Positions 43,592 to 53,954 of a stretch of DNA of 64,000 nt are shown here, in pieces. A program made the translations under genes and the position numbers. Below the pieces are notes generated by a model that was given only the letters and a program-made list of their open reading frames with translations, ran no database searches and was not told where the DNA came from. Where the stretch lies: positions 124,001 to 188,000 of the forward strand of contig JACRFB010000059.1 in the NCBI GenBank assembly GCA_016218045.1. Reading direction: 5' to 3'. Position 1 is the first letter of the stretch; each line of letters begins with the position of its first letter. This DNA is from Ignavibacteriota bacterium (lineage in GTDB: Bacteria; Bacteroidota; Ignavibacteria; SZUA-365).

Positions 43592-46500
43592 ATGATCGAA
43601 GGTATCATTCGTTTTTCAATACGCAACAAGCTCATGGTGAGCCTGTTCACTCTTGCCCTCTTGACGGGTGGCATTTACGCGATGCTCGGACTTCCGATCG
43701 ACGCTGTTCCAGACATCACCAACAATCAGGTCCAGATCATCTCACGCGCTCCCTCGCTCGCAGTACAAGAGGTGGAAAATTTCATCACGGCACCTATCGA
43801 ATTTTCCGTCACAAATATCCCTCGCGTGATTGAACTGCGTTCAATCTCGCGACTTGGAGTCTCGGTGGTGACGGTTGTTTTCGAGGAGGGAGCAGACATC
43901 TACTGGGCACGCCAGCAGATCGGCGAGCGGCTGCGTGAAGCCGAAGCACAAATCCCCGACGGACTCGCGGAAATCGAACTCGCTCCGGTCTCCACCGGAC
44001 TTGGCGAGATTTTTCAGTACACCCTCGAGATAGATCCGACGCAACGCGGTAAGTACACGCTCGAGGATCTGCGCACGATGCAGGACTGGATCGTTCGTCG
44101 CCAGTTGCTGGGCACAAAAGGTGTCGCCGATGTCAACAGCTATGGCGGCTTCGTCAAACAGTACGAGATTGCAGTGAACCCTGAAAGGCTCCGGGCACTG
44201 GGCATCTCAATGACCGATATCTTCGATGCTCTCGAGAAGAACAATCAGAATACCGGCAGCGCCTACATCGATCGCAAACCGTCGGCCTATTTCATCCGCG
44301 GTGTTGGCCTCGTGCGCACGCTTGAAGACATCGAAAATGTTCCCATCGCTCGAGTGAACAATCTACCTGTGTTAATCCGAGATGTCGCCTCGGTCCGGTA
44401 CGGGCACGCGACGAGATACGGGGCGCTCGTCTCCGATACCTCGGAAACAGTCGGCGGTGTGGTGATGATGCTCAAGGGAGAGAACGCCAATCTCGTGATC
44501 GCTAATGTCAAAGAGCGGTTGGAGGCTATCCAGAAATCGTTGCCCGCAGAAGTGCGCATTACACCATTTCTCGACCGTTCGGACCTTGTCGGACGAGCTA
44601 TCAACACAGTATCGCGCAACCTCATAGAGGGCGCGCTGATCGTGATCCTGGTGCTTGTGCTGCTGCTCGGCAACCTTAGGGCTGGTCTGATCGTCGCATC
44701 GGTGATACCGCTGTCGATGCTGTTTGCGATTATCATGATGCGTCTATTCGGCGTGACTGGCAATCTGATGAGTCTCGGTGCGATCGATTTCGGCCTCATC
44801 GTCGACGGGGCCGTGATCATCGTCGAGAGCATTGTACACCGATTCGTAAAGCATCCTGACATCTTCACACAAGGGCAGGAGCGCATCGATCAAGAGGTGT
44901 TCGCTGCATCAAGTCGAATCCGCAAAGCTGCCGCGTTTGGAGAAATCATCATCGTTATTGTGTATCTCCCGATTCTTGCTCTCGTTGGGATCGAGGGTAA
45001 AATGTTTCGTCCCATGGCCCAGGTAGTTGGTTTCGCGATTCTCGGAGCCTTCCTGTTGTCGCTGACATGGGTCCCAATGATCTCGGCTGTCATCCTTCGC
45101 GTGCGTCACTCAGGGCGGCAGAATGTTTCCGATAAAATAATGGATGCGCTCCATTGGGCGTTTGAGCCCGTGATAGGGTTTGCCCTCCGGAGAAAGCGTA
45201 TCGTGGTTGGTTGTGCTTTAGCACTGCTGCTCGTCGGCGCGCTGTTATTCGGACGCTTGGGCGGGGAGTTCATTCCTGAACTCGAGGAGGGCGACCTCGC
45301 CGCACTGGTGATCACTCTGCAGGGAAGCTCGCCCTCGCATACGGTTGAGGTGGTGCGCACCGCCAATGAGATCCTGCGGAAGAACTTCCCCGAGGTGAAG
45401 CACTTAATATGCAAGATCGGACCGGGCGAGATCCCGACCGATCCCACACCGATGGAGACAGGCGACTATATCATCACGCTGAAGGACAAGAGTGAATGGT
45501 CGAGTGCGAAATCGCGCGAGGAACTCGTCGAATTAATGGAGGAGAAGCTCGCGGTGATTCCGGGTGTGAAGTTCGAATTCCAGCAACCGATCCAGCTTCG
45601 TTTCAATGAGCTGATGACGGGGTCGCGGCAGGATGTCGCGGTGAAGCTGTTTGGTGACAATCTCGACACACTGGCTGAGCGTGCGGAAGCAATCAACGAG
45701 CTCATCGGCGGCATTCCCGGCGTGGAGGATCGAAACATCGAACGTGTGACAGGGCTTGCACAGATCGTGGTCGAGTACGATCGTGCACGACTCGCTCAGT
45801 TCGGGATTCCGATCGAAGAGGCAAACCGGGTGCTGAGGGCAGGTTTCGCCGGCACGGAGACTGGTGTCGTCTTCGAGGAGGGTCGGCGCTTCGATATGGT
45901 TGTCCGGTTGGATCCTCACTTCCGCACCGATATCGACGACATCGCCTCGTTGCCATTGACACTTCACGATGGAACGCAGATTCCACTTGAGCAGGTAGCG
46001 CGCATTGGCATTCAGTCAGGACCGGCGCAAGTGTCACGTGAGAAAGCGGCCCGCCGGCTGACCGTGGGTTTCAATGTCCGCGGTCGTGACATCCAGTCCG
46101 TGGTAGAAGATGTACAACGTGTACTCGGTGCGAAGCTGCGTCTTCCTGCCGGGTATTACCTCGCCTATGGCGGGGAGTTCGAAAATCTGACCGCTGCGCG
46201 AAACCGGCTGGCCATGACAGTTCCCGTAGCCCTGCTCCTGATCGTGCTGCTTTTGTACTTCACGTTCCATTCGATGAAGCAGACGTTGCTCATCTTCTCG
46301 GCAGTACCGCTGGCAGCGATCGGCGGTGTGTTAGCGCTCCTCGTACGCTCGATGCACTTCTCGATCTCGGCGGGAGTGGGATTCATCGCGTTGTTCGGCG
46401 TCGCAGTGCTCAACGGTATCGTGCTCATCTCCGAATTCAACGCGCTCGAGCGCGACGGCGTGACAGATATCGAGGAACGCGTGCGGAGTGGCCTGAAAAC

Positions 46501-47971
46501 ACGCTTGCGCCCTGTTGTCATGACCGCCGCTGTAGCATCGCTCGGCTTCCTTCCGATGGCTATCTCGACGTCAGCGGGTGCGGAGGTACAGCGCCCTCTT
46601 GCCACCGTGGTCATAGGCGGTATCCTGACTTCGACGTTTCTGACACTGGTTGTGCTTCCTGTTCTGTATGTACTCGTGACGCGTGGAGGGTGGTTCCGGC
46701 GTGGATGGTTCCGCCTTCGGGGGCAACGTACCGCCGTGACCGCCGCTATTGCACTCTTCCTGTGCTCGGCTGCTCCCACCCAGGCGCAAGAGGCGATTCC
46801 GACCGGACTCACGCTGGACCAAGCTATCTCGCATGCGATCCGCACCAACCTCGAAGTGACCGCCGCGGAGAGGGAGTATGAGGCGGCGGACGCCGCACGC
46901 GGTGCAGCGTGGGATGTGGGCAAGACCAGCATCGACTTCGAGTATGGGCAACTAAACTCGCCAATGAACGACAACGCCTTGACCCTCGCACAGACCTTCT
47001 CCTTCCCAACACTGTATCTTTCGCAGCGCCGCCTGGCGGGGGCGGTTGCTGATCGCGCAGGTGTGCTGCGATCGGGCACACGGCTTGAAATCGCAACACA
47101 GGTCAAGCGGCTGTACTGGCAAATCGTGTATCAGAGCGCGATGCGCCAACTGCTGTCATCTCAGGACAGCCTCTACAGCGGCTTCCTGCATGCAGCTGAA
47201 CTTCGCGCGAAGGTCGGTGAAACGACAAAGCTCGAGGCGATGACGGCACGATCGCATCAAATGGAAGTGCGGAACCAACTTCGCGAAATAGAGATCGACC
47301 AAGCAACTGCGGGACGCACTCTGCAAGTACTTCTTAACGTCGAGCAAGCAGTCCGGCCCCTCGATACCACGCTGCCCGCAGCCACGGAAGTTTCTTCCAT
47401 CAAGGACGGAGCGACCGGTAGTCCCCATCGCCTACTCCCTATTTTAGATAGAGAGATAGCGGAGAAGGAGGCCACAGTAGAGCTGCACCGCGTGCTTCCC
47501 GACATCAGTCTTGGGCTGACCACACAGACGATGAACGGAGTGGCGGATCCGAACAGTGGACGCCTCTATCCCTCCGGCCAGCGCTTCACGGGCGTGCGAA
47601 TAGGCGTCGCTGTTCCGCTTTGGTTCCTCCCCCAAGTCGCGAAAGTGGAGGCCGCCGGCATCCGGGCCGAGGCCGCACGCGCGCGCTCGGAGTACCGCAT
47701 ACGCTCTCTTGACGTCCAAATCCGGAATTTGCGCGATGACGTCTCGAAGTACCGCAATAGCCGCATGTACTACGAAGAGCAGGCGCTGCCCGAGGCACGG
47801 CAGATCGAGCAGCAAGCCGTGAAGGGGTACAGTTCCGGTGCGATGGACTATCTCGAGTACGTGCAGTCCATTACCCGTGTAAACGAGATCCGTCGCAGTG
47901 CCTTGCGAGCGTCGTTTGATCATCTTATGTCAATCATCAACTTTGAATATCTTGAAGGAATAGAGAAATGA
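43592..47971 (+). CDS. czcA: CzcA-type heavy-metal RND pump fused to a TolC-like outer-membrane factor
   Basis: The ATG at 43592 (MIEGIIRFSIRNKLMVSLFT) follows AGGAGG. Residues 1 to about 1030 are an HME-family RND pump with 12 helices; GAIDFGLIVDGAVIIVE has the DFGxxVDG pattern of Co/Zn/Cd exporters (CzcA) rather than the Cu/Ag form. After a new hydrophobic segment ending APTQAQ, residues about 1060-1459 are an outer-membrane factor with long coiled coils (LTLDQAISHAIRTNLEVTAA, LPDISLGLT). The segment before it resembles a signal peptide, so cleavage could separate the two halves. Such fusions are known in Bacteroidota. The stop overlaps czcB (ATGA). Confidence 0.93.
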   Translation: MIEGIIRFSIRNKLMVSLFTLALLTGGIYAMLGLPIDAVPDITNNQVQIISRAPSLAVQEVENFITAPIEFSVTNIPRVIELRSISRLGVSVVTVVFEEGADIYWARQQIGERLREAEAQIPDGLAEIELAPVSTGLGEIFQYTLEIDPTQRGKYTLEDLRTMQDWIVRRQLLGTKGVADVNSYGGFVKQYEIAVNPERLRALGISMTDIFDALEKNNQNTGSAYIDRKPSAYFIRGVGLVRTLEDIENVPIARVNNLPVLIRDVASVRYGHATRYGALVSDTSETVGGVVMMLKGENANLVIANVKERLEAIQKSLPAEVRITPFLDRSDLVGRAINTVSRNLIEGALIVILVLVLLLGNLRAGLIVASVIPLSMLFAIIMMRLFGVTGNLMSLGAIDFGLIVDGAVIIVESIVHRFVKHPDIFTQGQERIDQEVFAASSRIRKAAAFGEIIIVIVYLPILALVGIEGKMFRPMAQVVGFAILGAFLLSLTWVPMISAVILRVRHSGRQNVSDKIMDALHWAFEPVIGFALRRKRIVVGCALALLLVGALLFGRLGGEFIPELEEGDLAALVITLQGSSPSHTVEVVRTANEILRKNFPEVKHLICKIGPGEIPTDPTPMETGDYIITLKDKSEWSSAKSREELVELMEEKLAVIPGVKFEFQQPIQLRFNELMTGSRQDVAVKLFGDNLDTLAERAEAINELIGGIPGVEDRNIERVTGLAQIVVEYDRARLAQFGIPIEEANRVLRAGFAGTETGVVFEEGRRFDMVVRLDPHFRTDIDDIASLPLTLHDGTQIPLEQVARIGIQSGPAQVSREKAARRLTVGFNVRGRDIQSVVEDVQRVLGAKLRLPAGYYLAYGGEFENLTAARNRLAMTVPVALLLIVLLLYFTFHSMKQTLLIFSAVPLAAIGGVLALLVRSMHFSISAGVGFIALFGVAVLNGIVLISEFNALERDGVTDIEERVRSGLKTRLRPVVMTAAVASLGFLPMAISTSAGAEVQRPLATVVIGGILTSTFLTLVVLPVLYVLVTRGGWFRRGWFRLRGQRTAVTAAIALFLCSAAPTQAQEAIPTGLTLDQAISHAIRTNLEVTAAEREYEAADAARGAAWDVGKTSIDFEYGQLNSPMNDNALTLAQTFSFPTLYLSQRRLAGAVADRAGVLRSGTRLEIATQVKRLYWQIVYQSAMRQLLSSQDSLYSGFLHAAELRAKVGETTKLEAMTARSHQMEVRNQLREIEIDQATAGRTLQVLLNVEQAVRPLDTTLPAATEVSSIKDGATGSPHRLLPILDREIAEKEATVELHRVLPDISLGLTTQTMNGVADPNSGRLYPSGQRFTGVRIGVAVPLWFLPQVAKVEAAGIRAEAARARSEYRIRSLDVQIRNLRDDVSKYRNSRMYYEEQALPEARQIEQQAVKGYSSGAMDYLEYVQSITRVNEIRRSALRASFDHLMSIINFEYLEGIEK

Positions 47972-49233
47972 ATAGATTAATGGAATCCGCGATGGCGTTC
48001 ATCACCTACATGACCGTAATTCTCGTCGCGGCAGGTTGCGGCGAACGGAGCGGGTCAGACAAGGCACACAACAATTTGGAAGAAATGAAGACTTCGGCTC
48101 CCACCTCTGGGCGCTCCGAACATACCGTTCCTACTGATGGAGAGGAGCATGAAGAACTCGCTGAGAACATCGTTGAACTTTCGCAGGATCAGATAGCACT
48201 TGCAGGCATCTCGTATGGTACCGCTGAGAAGGGTACCATTGGTGACGCTCTTCGGGTCACAGGAACCGTACGGTCGACACCTCAGGGCACCGCGTCTGTG
48301 AGCATGCCCTTCGGCGGCTTCATCAAGTCGACATCGCTGCTGCCCGGTGCGTCTGTGCGCAAGGGTCAGGTGCTTGCGATTATTGAGAACACCGAGTTTG
48401 TTGACCTTCAGCAGAACTATCTGGATGTAAGGCACCGCCTCGGGTATGCTGAGGGCGAATTCAAGCGGCATCAGGAGTTATTCAAGGAAGACGTCTACTC
48501 GCAGAAAAGCGCACAGCAAACAACGGCGGAGTACCAATCGCTGAAAGCACAACTGCGAGGGCTCGAGCAGAAACTTGTCGTGCTCGGAATCAATCCGGTA
48601 ACACTGAATGAAGACAACATTACGGCCCTACTGCCCGTTCGCTCACCTATCAGTGGCCACGTTTCGGGCGTGAACGTCAACCTCGGTAAGTACGTCTCGC
48701 CGACCGACGTACTCTTCACGATTGTCGGCTCGGAGCAGCTCATCCTTGAGCTCACCCTGTTCGAAAATGACGCGCGTACAATCGCGTCTGGGTCGTCTGT
48801 GCATTTCACTGTTAACAACGAGAAGCATGAACACTCCGCTACTGTGTATCAGGTCGGCAGTTCAATCACCGCATCCCGAACCTATTTGGCCTATGCTACG
48901 GTGCGCCCCCCATGTCCAAACCTCCTGCCCGGCATGTATGTGAATGCGCGAATCGAGCACGGTGACCGTCAGGCCTACGTCGTACCAAAGGAAAGCGTCG
49001 TCTCTTTCAACGACGTTTCGTACGTACTGGTATTCGAACGGCAGAAAAGTGAGAATGGAAAACCGTTCACAGAATACCGGTTCATCAAAATCCGTGCAGG
49101 CGCCTCCCGCGAAGGTTTGATTGAGATATCTCCGCTTGAAGAGGTCGATCTCCAACAAGCGAAACTTGTCATCAAGGGCGCATACGCACTCCTGTCCGCG
49201 AAAAGGAATGCGGGCGAAATGACATGCGGATGA
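47968..49233 (+). CDS. czcB: CzcB/CusB-type periplasmic adaptor, lipoprotein
   Basis: A 421-residue membrane-fusion protein starting 4 bp inside the czcA stop. A lipobox (LVAAGC) suggests a lipid anchor. The order is His/Glu-poor linker, beta-barrel start (IALAGISYGTAEKGTIGDAL), lipoyl domain (VSMPFGGFIKSTSLLPGASV), helical hairpin (LQQNYLDVRHRLGYAEGEF), RSPISGHVSGVNVNLGKYVS and barrel (YVVPKESVVSFNDVSYVLVF). It bridges the inner-membrane pump and the outer-membrane channel. No His-rich N-terminal metal domain is present. Confidence 0.92.
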   Translation: MNRLMESAMAFITYMTVILVAAGCGERSGSDKAHNNLEEMKTSAPTSGRSEHTVPTDGEEHEELAENIVELSQDQIALAGISYGTAEKGTIGDALRVTGTVRSTPQGTASVSMPFGGFIKSTSLLPGASVRKGQVLAIIENTEFVDLQQNYLDVRHRLGYAEGEFKRHQELFKEDVYSQKSAQQTTAEYQSLKAQLRGLEQKLVVLGINPVTLNEDNITALLPVRSPISGHVSGVNVNLGKYVSPTDVLFTIVGSEQLILELTLFENDARTIASGSSVHFTVNNEKHEHSATVYQVGSSITASRTYLAYATVRPPCPNLLPGMYVNARIEHGDRQAYVVPKESVVSFNDVSYVLVFERQKSENGKPFTEYRFIKIRAGASREGLIEISPLEEVDLQQAKLVIKGAYALLSAKRNAGEMTCG

Positions 49234-49241
49234 GGTAGCGA

Positions 49242-51356
49242 ATGACAACGAAGCTGAGCGATAGGATCACATGGCGCGTTGCCAATCTCGACTGCGAGAA
49301 TGAGGCGCGTACTATTGAGAAGAGGCTCTCTGCATTTCCCGGACTCTCTGAACTATTAGTGTATCCACAAACGGCCAAGGTCTCGTTCATCGTGGGCACT
49401 GGCGCCCCCGAACTTGAATCGATCAAGGAAACACTATCAGAGCTGGGCTTTCCGATTCTGCATGAGGGAGCGGCGCCTGTGTACCCTCCCGTGTGGCGAA
49501 ACAACAAGGTGATTGTCTCGGCTGGTTCAGGTGTGCTTTTGGGTGTTACCTACCTCCTTGAGTCGATTGTGCTGCCCCCATCACTGCTCTCTACGGTTCT
49601 TTACGGCATTGGCATGCTGCTCGGTGGCTGGTATTTCTTTCGCGAGGCAATCACCGACTTTGTCCGTGAGAGAATTGTCGGGATAGAGTTGCTTATGATG
49701 GTGGCCGCCATCGGAGCATTTTTGCTGGGACAGCATGTTCAAGCATTGATTTTGGTGTTCCTGTACTCAATTTCGGAGGCGCTTGAGGGTTACACGGTCG
49801 ATAAAACACGAAATGCCGTTCGTGCATTGATGAACCTGGCGCCAGGCATGGCAACCGTGCTACGGGATTCTGTCGAGGTTGACATCCCTGTCGAGCAATT
49901 GGCAGTTGGTGATGTTTTTCTACTACGATCCGGCCAATCGATTCCGACCGACGGTGTGATAGTTGATGGAACCTCGCATGTGAATGAAGCCACACTCACT
50001 GGAGAGTCTCGGCCTGTATTAAAAACTATCGATGATCCTGTTTTTGCAGGCACGAACAATGTCGAGGGCATGCTTTCGATCAAGGCGACTCGTACGACAA
50101 GCGACAATACCCTGAGTAGAATCATCAAGCTGGTCGAGGATGCTCAGGAAAAAAAGGCGAATTCAGAACTGATGATTCGCCGATTCGGGCGTTGGTATAG
50201 TCCGGGTGTTCTCCTCGCCGGGTTACTTCTCGCTGCCGTTCCCGGACTGTTAACTGGGGACTGGAGTGAATGGACCGCAAGAGCAATGGTGTTTATCGTT
50301 TCAGCCTCACCCTGCGCTTTGATCATTTCGATTCCAATCACGATGGTGGCGGCGATTGGTACTGGGGCGCGGATGGGAATATTATTGAAGGGCGGGAACG
50401 TTCTCGAACAGCTTGCGGGAGTGCGTGCACTCGCTTTCGACAAAACCGGCACTCTCACAGTCGGCAAACCGAAAGTCACCCGCGTCATTTCCGTTGACGG
50501 CACCTCTGAAGATCTCTTGATAGAAATTGCTGCCTCGGTCGAGCGTTTTTCAAAACATCCGCTCGCAGAGGCAATTGTCAATGAAGGGCAACTACGTGGG
50601 ATCATTCCAGGGACTGTGCGAGATGCGACGTCCATCACCGGGAACGGGATTTTCGCGCGATACCGTGATTTGGAAGTGTTCATCGGAAAGAAGGAATGGG
50701 TGGCTGCATCATGTGAAACGAGCATTGATGCGATATCAAGTTCTGTGTCGCAATCTGGTCATGAGGAGGATTCAGTAGTCTACATTGCCACGAGGGCTGC
50801 CCTGCTGGGAGCGATTCTCATTGGAGACGAAGTTCGACCGAATGCCGCTGAGACAATCAAGAACCTCAATCGCTGCGGCATCACGCATACTGCTCTGCTT
50901 ACTGGAGATCATTTGGATGCTGCCAGTGCTATTGCCCATTTGACTGGAATTCGAGAGTTCCATGCTAATCTGTCCCCTGAGGATAAAATGGCGGTGATTG
51001 CTAACCTGCAAAGCACCTACGGCGCCACAGCTATGATCGGTGATGGTGTGAATGACGCACCGGCGCTAGCGAGTGCGACCGTCGGCATAGCCATGGGGGC
51101 GGCCGGCAGTGATGTCGCTTTGGAAACCGCGGATGTTGCGCTTCTGGCTGATGATCTATCCAAGATTTCTCAGTCCCTTCTGCTGGCAAAAAAAGCCCGC
51201 CGTGTTGTTCGTCAGAATCTGGTGCTCTCCATGGTAGTGATTACAGCGTTGATCACAGCCTCTTTCTTCGGGGCGACCCTACCGATCGCAGTGGTCGCGC
51301 ATGAAGCGAGTGAATTCATCGTCATCCTCAATGGACTGCGCTTGCTACGCGATTGA
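49242..51356 (+). CDS. P1B-type metal ATPase with SPC motif (P1B-4-like)
   Basis: A 704-residue ATPase 8 bp after czcB. The N-terminal HMA-like domain has NLDCENEA in place of CxxC. The membrane motif reads ASPCALIISIPI (Ser356-Pro-Cys358), then DKTGTLTVGKPK (Asp400), HPLAEAIV and GDGVNDAPALAS. The last helix has AHEASEFIVILNGLRLL, matching the HExxx motif of the P1B-4 group (Co, Zn, Fe, Cd exporters). This differs from the CPC copper pump of the fusion at 26-30 kb. With czcA and czcB it forms an export system for divalent metals. Confidence 0.93.
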   Translation: MTTKLSDRITWRVANLDCENEARTIEKRLSAFPGLSELLVYPQTAKVSFIVGTGAPELESIKETLSELGFPILHEGAAPVYPPVWRNNKVIVSAGSGVLLGVTYLLESIVLPPSLLSTVLYGIGMLLGGWYFFREAITDFVRERIVGIELLMMVAAIGAFLLGQHVQALILVFLYSISEALEGYTVDKTRNAVRALMNLAPGMATVLRDSVEVDIPVEQLAVGDVFLLRSGQSIPTDGVIVDGTSHVNEATLTGESRPVLKTIDDPVFAGTNNVEGMLSIKATRTTSDNTLSRIIKLVEDAQEKKANSELMIRRFGRWYSPGVLLAGLLLAAVPGLLTGDWSEWTARAMVFIVSASPCALIISIPITMVAAIGTGARMGILLKGGNVLEQLAGVRALAFDKTGTLTVGKPKVTRVISVDGTSEDLLIEIAASVERFSKHPLAEAIVNEGQLRGIIPGTVRDATSITGNGIFARYRDLEVFIGKKEWVAASCETSIDAISSSVSQSGHEEDSVVYIATRAALLGAILIGDEVRPNAAETIKNLNRCGITHTALLTGDHLDAASAIAHLTGIREFHANLSPEDKMAVIANLQSTYGATAMIGDGVNDAPALASATVGIAMGAAGSDVALETADVALLADDLSKISQSLLLAKKARRVVRQNLVLSMVVITALITASFFGATLPIAVVAHEASEFIVILNGLRLLRD

Positions 51357-51711
51357 TAATAGCTGTGCAGCCTTCACGGCTTCTTCTTGAACAGAGAACG
51401 CTTCAACATTTCGGGTTCCTAGCGCTGATTCACGGCTCGGATACAGCGCTATCTTATCCGCAATCAGTATTTTTATCCTCCTCACATTCAATGTTGGGTT
51501 CGCGTGCAAGTCAGGTCATCCCGCACCTTATGAGGTTCACCTTAAGCGTCACCCAAGCAGGTTGCGACATCCACATTTCCAAATGACCATACCCCCGGCA
51601 GAATTGTGAAAGCATGCTTGGTCATCCGATCTCGCCCTTCATAGTGAGGTTAAATAAGGGGCGGGTTTTTGTCTCATCAATATAGGCAGGAAGGGCGGAA
51701 GGGTATCCGTG
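51357..51711. other. Intergenic region between convergent genes
   Basis: The short frames show no coding signature. A G/T-rich stretch (GGGGCGGGTTTTTGTC, about 51659-51674) could belong to a terminator but no clean stem is seen. Confidence 0.4.
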
Positions 51712-52545
51712 CTACGGCTGTCGATGTGCGGCGAGGAGTTCCAGAATCTGCGTCGAATACCGGTTGTTCTTTAGATTCCGTTCGTCATAAATGCCTAAAC
51801 CATTCGCACGCTTGCGCTTTGCAGATGAAACTATACGCGTGGTGAGGTACGCTCTGGAATCGTCCTTCGTCACGTATGGTCCAAGCGATATCGTGACCAT
51901 CTCTGCGCTGGGCCCTTTGAAACCGAATGATTGCAGGTAGCCATTGATTTGTAGATTGTACGCAGGGTACACACCCGTGCTGTCAAGAGTAGCAAGTTTT
52001 CGATCTGTGGCTTCATCCCACAATTCCATGACCCAGGTAAGTGTGTCCGGTACGGTGACCAGGCCGTTGATATCCTCGCTCCACATTTCGATCATCTTGA
52101 ACATATGTAACTCCAATCCGGGCGAGAGTGAAAAGGGTTTCGAACGTGTGTTTTGATTCACGTAGTCATATGAAGTCTCGAAAGACCCCTCGGAAGTGTT
52201 CAGCCGTTCGTCACGCACCGGGCACTGTCCTCCCGGCAGCGAAAACAGCGTCTGCCATTCCACATCATCGTCACGGTCCTGACTGCCGGACTTGTGCAGT
52301 TGCAGTTCTCCGTACAGGCACGACACACGCACGTGCGGATACGTTGCAAGAAGGCGTCGATAGTAGAAGTGCATATCATCCTTCGGAAGAGAAGCAGTCT
52401 CGTTATCGTCGCTGATTTCATGCAGTGCTGCCATGTTCATTGATTCGATTCGAAGGTGAAGCAAAACAAAAAACACACATGCGACAGTGCCTAGCGCCAC
52501 AATTCGAGCTACGATCTGCCTGAATACCGGGGCCGGGAGATTCAT
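51712..52545 (-). CDS. Hypothetical single-pass envelope protein
   Basis: The ATG at 52545 is preceded by AGGAG and starts MNLPAPVFRQIVARIVALGT, a signal anchor helix (IVARIVALGTVACVFFVLLH). The rest of the 277 residues is a periplasmic domain with FYYRRLLATYPHVRVSCLYG and LELHMFKMIEMWSEDINGLV; no family is recognised. A longer frame upstream to 52923 lacks features of a protein. The gene converges with the metal ATPase gene and diverges from the Omp28-like gene. Confidence 0.6.
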   Translation of the reverse strand: MNLPAPVFRQIVARIVALGTVACVFFVLLHLRIESMNMAALHEISDDNETASLPKDDMHFYYRRLLATYPHVRVSCLYGELQLHKSGSQDRDDDVEWQTLFSLPGGQCPVRDERLNTSEGSFETSYDYVNQNTRSKPFSLSPGLELHMFKMIEMWSEDINGLVTVPDTLTWVMELWDEATDRKLATLDSTGVYPAYNLQINGYLQSFGFKGPSAEMVTISLGPYVTKDDSRAYLTTRIVSSAKRKRANGLGIYDERNLKNNRYSTQILELLAAHRQP

Positions 52546-52756
52546 ACCAGGTGCTCCTGTGAAATATTCCGCGATGTGAACTGTACACCCTGATAAGGTG
52601 CCATCACCTTTCGATGCGTCGAAGTGTGGCTCACGACTGGATGCGTGAATGAAGCCGCCGAACCCTGTCCGGAAGCAACACTCGTTTATTGTCGAAAAAC
52701 TACTCACATTAAAGCCTGTTGTCAAAAACTTTTGTGACATCTGTGCGGCGGATGAC

Positions 52757-53896
52757 ATGAACACGACTCGTTTACTATCGGCAATGGGGCTCTGCCTGCT
52801 TCTGGCAACCATGCCACTCGCACGAGTGAAGGCGCAGGATGGCAATCGCAGTGCGGCGGTGGAGAGGATGGTGCTCTTCGAGGAGTTTACCGGCGAATGG
52901 TGCTCGCTCTGTCCTGCGGGCACGATCGAGATGGAAAACGCGCTGCATGCATATGCGGGTCGGGTGGTCCCCGTCGTGTATCACGACAACGATCCGCTCG
53001 AGATACCGGAACTGAACACGATGCTGGGAAGCATTCCCATCGATCCACTGTACCCGGGCGGAACCTTCGATCGTGTGCCGTTCGGTATCAGGAATCCGAA
53101 ACACAAAATGTCCGTCGACCGTGTGGAATTCCTCACAACGCTCGGGGCGGCGGCGGCACGACCTGCCCATACATCCATCGAGGCGTCCGTGACCATCGAC
53201 CCGGCTGCCCGCCTTCTCACGGTATCGCCGCGTATCGAATTTTTCGCCGCCGACACGGGCGACTTCCGCGTGCAATGTGTGGTGACTGAAAGCGGCATAC
53301 GCCGCGACAATGTGCAGCGCAACGCGTATGACAAGGACTCGACCAGCTACCCCACCCTGTTCGGGGCGGGCGATCCGCTTCGCAGTTACAGACACAATCA
53401 TGTGGCGCGCGCGCTGCTGGGCGGCGCGACGGGCAGATCGGGAGTGATTCCGGCACTGCCTCTTGCAGGCGGTGTGTATCAGACGACGTTCACGTACACC
53501 GTCCCGCAACAGTACGCACTCGACAGAATCGGCGTGGTGGTGTTTGCCTCACACTTTACGGCAGGGAGTCTCACCGGCAACGAGGTGCTGAACGCACGCG
53601 GGTATCTCGCGAGTGTCATCACCTCGCTGCCCTCTCACGCGTCTGCCGGGGACGACGGAATAACCCTCCACCCGAATCCCAGCGACGGCATGGTGTACGT
53701 CCGCTTTTCCTCCGCGCGGCCTCACACGCCGACGGTGGAGCTATTCGACATGATGGGCAGGCGCATGAATGTTCCACAGTACCGGCATTCGGATGGAATC
53801 CTGATGGTGGATCTTCACACCGTTCCTTCGGGAGTGTATATGCTGCAGTGTTATGACACAGGGCGGCTCAGCACGCGGCTCGTGTGTCGTCGCTGA
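52757..53896 (+). CDS. Omp28-like thioredoxin-fold protein with T9SS domain
   Basis: The start MNTTRLLSAMGLCLLLATMP at 52757 gives a signal peptide; the frame upstream of it is unrelated. After it comes VLFEEFTGEWCSLCPAGTIE, a thioredoxin-like active site Cys-x2-Cys (WCSLC) typical of Omp28-related proteins. Beta-rich middle domains follow and the C-terminus (ITLHPNPSDGMVYVRFSSAR, GVYMLQCYDT) is a T9SS sorting domain. Omp28 proteins are exported and probably act on disulfides or as adhesins. It is 379 residues. Confidence 0.87.
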   Translation: MNTTRLLSAMGLCLLLATMPLARVKAQDGNRSAAVERMVLFEEFTGEWCSLCPAGTIEMENALHAYAGRVVPVVYHDNDPLEIPELNTMLGSIPIDPLYPGGTFDRVPFGIRNPKHKMSVDRVEFLTTLGAAAARPAHTSIEASVTIDPAARLLTVSPRIEFFAADTGDFRVQCVVTESGIRRDNVQRNAYDKDSTSYPTLFGAGDPLRSYRHNHVARALLGGATGRSGVIPALPLAGGVYQTTFTYTVPQQYALDRIGVVVFASHFTAGSLTGNEVLNARGYLASVITSLPSHASAGDDGITLHPNPSDGMVYVRFSSARPHTPTVELFDMMGRRMNVPQYRHSDGILMVDLHTVPSGVYMLQCYDTGRLSTRLVCRR

Positions 53897-53954
53897 GTTT
53901 CGCTGCACAACGACAATCCTTGCCGCTCTCGCGGCAGGAAAAGCACATGTAGAG

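Noticed and set aside
43577-43592. GGAGGATCCTCC palindrome over the czcA ribosome binding site as a regulatory hairpin
   Set aside because: The stem would be only four pairs around a four-base loop, too weak to argue for without further support.
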